Assembly (NCBI GenBank): GCA_000421065.1
Contig: ATWD01000001.1
Location: 1,604,001-1,668,000 of the forward strand
From: Acidobacteriaceae bacterium TAA 166
GTDB taxonomy: Bacteria; Acidobacteriota; Terriglobia; Terriglobales; Acidobacteriaceae
Length of the DNA: 64,000 bases
Reading direction: 5' to 3'
Each line of letters opens with the position of its first letter. The first letter of the stretch is position 1. The position numbers and the translations under genes are program-made. Of this stretch, positions 61,701-64,000 are shown one piece after another. The notes under the pieces were generated by a model. It made no database searches, had not been told where the DNA came from, and saw only the letters and a program-made list of their open reading frames with translations.

Positions 61701-61834
61701 TTTTTTGGAGACTTGATGGTGTCGGAAGCGTTCGCGAAGGAGAGACGGTTCGCTTTACAGTGGGCTTCAGCGCTCAAGGCGCTGAAGCAAAATTGTTAAG
61801 AGTGAAGGTGACTGACCGCCTCGCTGCGCGTTGA
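58718..61834 (+). CDS. SIR2-STAND-TPR anti-phage protein (Avs5-like)
   Basis: The 1038-residue protein probably senses phage and then depletes NAD. Its N-terminal SIR2 domain has TLFLGAGVNAG (residues 24-34), YTTNFD (Asn115) and KLHGS (His159), so the catalytic residues are kept. A STAND-type NTPase follows, with Walker A ITGSAGSGKTTLL (368-380) and a Walker B-like ITLLLEDRT (449-457). The C-terminal third is helical and TPR-like, as in sensors. The start is TTG with GGAG 7 bases ahead. The gene is visibly richer in A+T than its neighbours, a sign of separate acquisition. Confidence 0.8.
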   Translation: MEESGAPFEPLRLLCDHLVERTATLFLGAGVNAGVVSPTGVTCPLGNELSAWICRDLLLSPDTVVPLDEASEMARHAVGERAFNDYLFDKFKEFKPGVVHLALVQLPWDKIYTTNFDLLVEQAASSSLVSPAGSITVVESTTADVSVLSEEDIPYYKLHGSLDIANTDAGKLILTKRDYREYETYKKPLFKRLKTDLESRTFLFVGYSLTDPNFRAVLDDCRDELGTKTLPLSYAVIKSFTAIQQQYWREKYNIELIQGDAVGFMSMLKDTWVSENCVVVPLLQRKSSEFLRLDGQTRFQKIGDSFYLLRTTDCTGQSNPDNFFRGAEPTWADVRDRVPAKRDLYDPILESLFPELLDTKLEPSAYVITGSAGSGKTTLLYTLAYDLVADFQAAVLIHIPGTPLDSRLISPLVSDEDLRRFVVVVRYASEQFRELAVFYAEVVQRKLPITLLLEDRTNQWHVAKTTFRTQFSPAEFILGSLSVDEIDGVLNALERHGCLRRLTGLSREEQLSHFNNLADEDLLVALRELTSDGRFDQIVRDEYEKIPSEIAKRAYVYVAAIGQLDLAVRYETIIRILGLKTEQLSKELINPTEGILITGEETGSSRHNLGFRLRARHPIIASIIFATAAEDDQSKFDAINSIMSELDPGFPEDMRLLNQIMRRKELVNTLASHSMRRAVFERLEAILPGDPYVWQHRSILERDMQSFDQAIHFARLASKDQPTNAAFSNTLGFALEAAARKTDDTLKFQALLSEAGKLFEDGIKRDSSEPFNYLGQLNIFRQRISREKDSTAKGILTATSLALLMEAYEETNESAMIAGELAKVRTQLGSQDEGIEIVKQALARKPGDSRLRELLIRFVHEGGDSPQALTIAIEGAKLDPTSWRIQRWLARLRKEGAENVNAVKGHYEAAIRHHKGDVGLMVEYASYLFMRLLLPEAKLAFEALKGLSISTQERRQIREKWKQEDGTPMIFTGRVQRYSGARGTILAIPDNFEAFFWRLDGVGSVREGETVRFTVGFSAQGAEAKLLRVKVTDRLAAR

Positions 61835-62022
61835 GAACGTTGAATCGGTCTGGGTGTTGCGCTTCTCAGAAGTGGACGCAGCAAAATCGTTGGATGGACG
61901 CAACAGAAACAGCAAGATACCAAAGCTTTTGGCCAGGAATGTTTGAGGGGCTGCGAATAACCGAGAAGAGACGAAAAATATTAGGATGATACCGCAAAAC
62001 CTCCAATGAGCGCCGGATTGCA

Positions 62023-62679
62023 TCACTTGCCCTCAACCCTTAATCCGAGGATCGAACAGGCCTCTCGCAAATCAGCATCGTCAGGGGCAATGCTGGCCGC
62101 AATCTGACGGGAGTGAATCTGGAAGGGCTCGAAGATCGCCCAGTTTTCCAGGTCGTGCCCATAGCGCGAGCGGTAGTAGATTCCGTCGAGATTCGCTTCG
62201 TTCACCTTAATGGAGGCGAGTTGTGTCAGCCGTCGCGGCTCGGCCTGTTGCAGGACAGAGACATCGAGATCCCTGATCCCAAGCGCGAGACAATCGGATG
62301 CCAGTTCTTGTCGCAGGTATCCTACCCATCCCGCCGCATAGATATCGGCGTAGTTGCCATGGACCCTGCACTCGCCCATGAGACGGGTATCGCACCAGTC
62401 GCTCGGGACTTCTCCGAGCGGCATAAAGTCGTCCTCTCCGCCGATGGATTGCAGTTCCGCGAGCAAGGCGAGATCGACGCGGAAACGTGCCAGCGTCTCC
62501 ACAAAGCACGAGACTCGTTGCGAAGACGCATAGAGGACGCGATAGTTGCCGTTCGGATCGTCGAATCGATTGCCAAAGGTTCCATCTGGCTGTGCGCGTG
62601 ACCAGTCGGGCGGTTCCCAGGGATCTGGTCTCCGCCCGAGTCGAAAGATGGTGGCGGCAGGGGACTTTGTCTCCAGCAA
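62023..62679 (-). CDS. RES-domain toxin
   Basis: RES toxins break down NAD+ and stop growth unless the antitoxin binds them. The 218-residue protein has the family-like FGNRFDDPNGNYRVLYASSQ followed by the VETLARFR glutamate. The start is TTG, one base after the antitoxin stop, with GGAG inside the antitoxin end. The pair is the only two-gene minus-strand unit in the window. Confidence 0.75.
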   Translation of the reverse strand: MLETKSPAATIFRLGRRPDPWEPPDWSRAQPDGTFGNRFDDPNGNYRVLYASSQRVSCFVETLARFRVDLALLAELQSIGGEDDFMPLGEVPSDWCDTRLMGECRVHGNYADIYAAGWVGYLRQELASDCLALGIRDLDVSVLQQAEPRRLTQLASIKVNEANLDGIYYRSRYGHDLENWAIFEPFQIHSRQIAASIAPDDADLREACSILGLRVEGK

Positions 62680-62680
62680 A

Positions 62681-63079
62681 TCAGGCTCCTGCGATGAAGG
62701 CTCTGGCGGCCCCCAGTACTTCAGGAGCGATGCGACTCAGATCCTCCTCTTTCAGCAGCCGTAAAGGAACACGATCTCCCAGCTCCGGATTGATGCCGGT
62801 GAACCATGCCTGAACGACACGCGGAGAATCATGCTCACTCAGTGTCCGGGCGACCTGATAGGCAAAGCGAAGGCGAGCTTCGACATCTCCATAGGGCGTT
62901 GTGCCGGCAATCCAGCGATCGACCATCCTGACATCCTTGATGCTCGCAAGATAGGCGGTCAGCTTTCGCCCGAGGATCTCCGCCAGCCGTTTCACAATCT
63001 CTGGCCAGGTAAGCGTGAGCGCCTCCCGGTGTGCCGCAAGATCCGGTCGTGGAAGAGCAACAGCAGTGGCAGCAGCCAT
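62681..63079 (-). CDS. Xre/MbcA/ParS-type antitoxin
   Basis: The 132-residue protein is the likely antitoxin of the RES toxin. Its C-terminal half has GDVEARLRFAYQVARTLSEH, then VVQAWFTGINPELGDRVPL, the typical MbcA/ParS (DUF2384) toxin-binding end. The N-terminal half is the helix-turn-helix-like part. AGGAGG on the minus strand fixes the ATG at 63079. It probably also represses its own promoter. Confidence 0.75.
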   Translation of the reverse strand: MAAATAVALPRPDLAAHREALTLTWPEIVKRLAEILGRKLTAYLASIKDVRMVDRWIAGTTPYGDVEARLRFAYQVARTLSEHDSPRVVQAWFTGINPELGDRVPLRLLKEEDLSRIAPEVLGAARAFIAGA

Positions 63080-63099
63080 AAGAAAACCTCCTGCACCAG

Positions 63100-63143
63100 T
63101 GTATCAAATCGCAATCTAATACCATCAAAATTACAATGTAATT
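63100..63143 (-). promoter_or_regulatory. candidate promoter and operator of the toxin-antitoxin unit
   Basis: On the minus strand, TTGATG (63123-63128), a 17-base spacer and GATACA (63100-63105) form a possible promoter. Just upstream, AATTACA-A-TGTAATT at 63129-63143 is a perfect 7-bp inverted repeat, a likely binding site for the antitoxin. Confidence 0.5.
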
Positions 63144-63209
63144 ACGTCAAAATATCAATCACCTCTCTTTCCTGTCCTCTCGCCTGTCCGCACAGAGGGA
63201 CGAATCACA

Positions 63210-63247
63210 TTGACAACCTGATTTGGCGAGGGGAGAATCATATTCTC
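63210..63247 (+). promoter_or_regulatory. candidate promoter with palindrome for the ImuA-like gene
   Basis: TTGACA at 63210-63215 is followed after 17 bases by GAGAAT at 63233-63238. The -10 box is the left arm of a perfect inverted repeat, GAGAAT-CAT-ATTCTC (63233-63247). A repressor bound there would block transcription, as expected for an SOS-type gene. Confidence 0.6.
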
Positions 63248-63269
63248 GAAAGGCGAAGAAAAAGAGAAA

Positions 63270-64000
63270 ATGAAACCCTCCGCTACTGCTCTCCGCATGG
63301 AAATCGAGGCCAATCTGGCTCATCGCATTCCTGCGGCACTCAGCCCGCGCCCTGTCGTGGAACAGGAGTCTATCTTATGCGGAATCAGTGAAATAGACGT
63401 TCTCGCAGCGTTTCCCCGCGGAAGCCTGGTCGAGGTCTGCGGCCCACCCAGTTCAGGGCGCACCACAATTCTGCATGGAATTCTCGCGCAAGGGACTCAG
63501 GCAGGCGAGGCGTGCGCTCTGATTGAAGGCTCCGACGCCTTCGATCCGGTGCGGGCGCAACAGAATCACATTCAGCTATGCAATCTGCTGTGGGTACGAC
63601 CCGATCCTCGGATCGAAACCACTTGCAGTCGCGGGCGCAGGCTGGGGGTTCTCGACAAGGCATTGATGGCGGCCAACTTCCTCCTCCAGGAAGGCGGTTT
63701 CGGGATCCTCGCCCTGGACCTCGCCGGGAACGATCTGAAGGAAGTAGGACAGATTCCCCTCGCGACGTGGTTTTGTCTCCGCCGCGCCGTCGAGGGCACA
63801 CGAACCTTGTTGCTCGTTCTCGCGGAGCAGGCGAACACCGGCAACAACGCCGCGAGGGTTCTCAAGGTGAACTGCGCCAGCCTCAATGTTCAAGGACCGT
63901 CGCAGCAGGAACCTTCCTGCGCACATCGTCATGGCGAGTCTCTGTTCGACGCGATATCAAGTGAGGTCGATACCATTCGCGGGCAGGCCCGCAAGTCCGT
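63270..64000 (+). CDS. imuA: ImuA-like RecA-fold protein (partial, runs off the right edge)
   Basis: The first 243 codons are visible and open to the end of the window. The RecA-like fold shows in GISEIDVLAAFPRGSLVEV, a Walker A-like GPPSSGRTT (residues 58-66, with Arg in place of the usual Lys) and GFGILALDLAGND as a Walker B-like strand. ImuA proteins act with ImuB and DnaE2 in damage-induced mutagenesis. No ImuB or DnaE2 is within the window; they may follow. Confidence 0.7.
   Translation, partial: MKPSATALRMEIEANLAHRIPAALSPRPVVEQESILCGISEIDVLAAFPRGSLVEVCGPPSSGRTTILHGILAQGTQAGEACALIEGSDAFDPVRAQQNHIQLCNLLWVRPDPRIETTCSRGRRLGVLDKALMAANFLLQEGGFGILALDLAGNDLKEVGQIPLATWFCLRRAVEGTRTLLLVLAEQANTGNNAARVLKVNCASLNVQGPSQQEPSCAHRHGESLFDAISSEVDTIRGQARKS

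Noticed and set aside
61796..62026. A 76-residue minus-strand frame right after the RES toxin
   Set aside because: It starts at GTG overlapping the toxin stop and has a hydrophobic stretch, but it overlaps the 3' end of the SIR2 gene, has no ribosome site beyond the overlap and no recognisable family. Possible but not supported.
1..64000. tRNA, rRNA, transposase and integrase genes
   Set aside because: I looked for cloverleaf-like segments, rRNA stretches and transposase or recombinase motifs (DDE, tyrosine or serine recombinase) and found none that could be supported, so no insertion sequence or attachment site is called.

Overview
The window is about 64 kb of a large conjugative element, either a plasmid or an integrative conjugative element. 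The host is probably an acidobacterium of the Terriglobia/Granulicella type. That guess rests on the moderately high G+C, on a small minus-strand protein with a GRP hook and a 'LSPEARAKIAKAQKARWAK' tail (a type I associate with Acidobacteriia), and on the ImuA-type gene at the right end. No rRNA, tRNA or core housekeeping gene is visible.

Bases 1-22,330 hold the transfer region. It begins with a lipoprotein and a MoxR-type AAA ATPase. A lytic transglycosylase, VirB9/TrbG and VirB10/TrbI follow. After a non-coding gap, which carries an unusual array of degenerate ~36-bp repeats, comes a second block: several VirB2-like membrane proteins, VirB3, VirB4, two TrbJ-like proteins, TrbL/VirB6 and TrbF/VirB8. 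The block continues with an 829-residue protein that I read as a single-chain two-barrel RNA polymerase (QDE-1/YonO superfamily), a second VirB9-like protein, the VirD4 coupling protein, a coiled-coil membrane protein and a replication-relaxation family protein. I see no VirB11 ATPase and no classical relaxase. Many neighbours overlap by 1-4 bases, which suggests long co-transcribed units.

Bases 22,322-22,442 hold four 22-bp iterons and a perfect 11-bp inverted repeat, a candidate replication or transfer origin. Bases 22,600-58,400 are a long run of plus-strand accessory genes, most small and preceded by clear Shine-Dalgarno sequences. Recognisable members are a PP-loop ATPase, a TOTE-type archaeo-eukaryotic primase, a gp3-like protein, an Fe-S PD-(D/E)XK nuclease, a PcfJ-like protein and a WGR-domain ATP-dependent DNA ligase. 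There are also two MoxR plus HExxH/VWA modules, two DNA methyltransferases, an HD phosphohydrolase, a mini S24/S26 peptidase, a papain-like protein and a ParB-like protein. Many small zinc-binding or orphan proteins fill the rest, including a three-member paralogous family.

Bases 58,700-64,000 are a defence and maintenance end: an AT-rich SIR2-STAND-TPR gene (Avs5-like), a minus-strand RES/Xre toxin-antitoxin pair, and the start of an ImuA-like mutasome gene. Together the element encodes its own transfer machine, a putative RNA polymerase, primase, ligase and nuclease that could serve establishment of incoming DNA, plus modification and defence functions. Functional statements come from reading motifs by eye; no database search was run.
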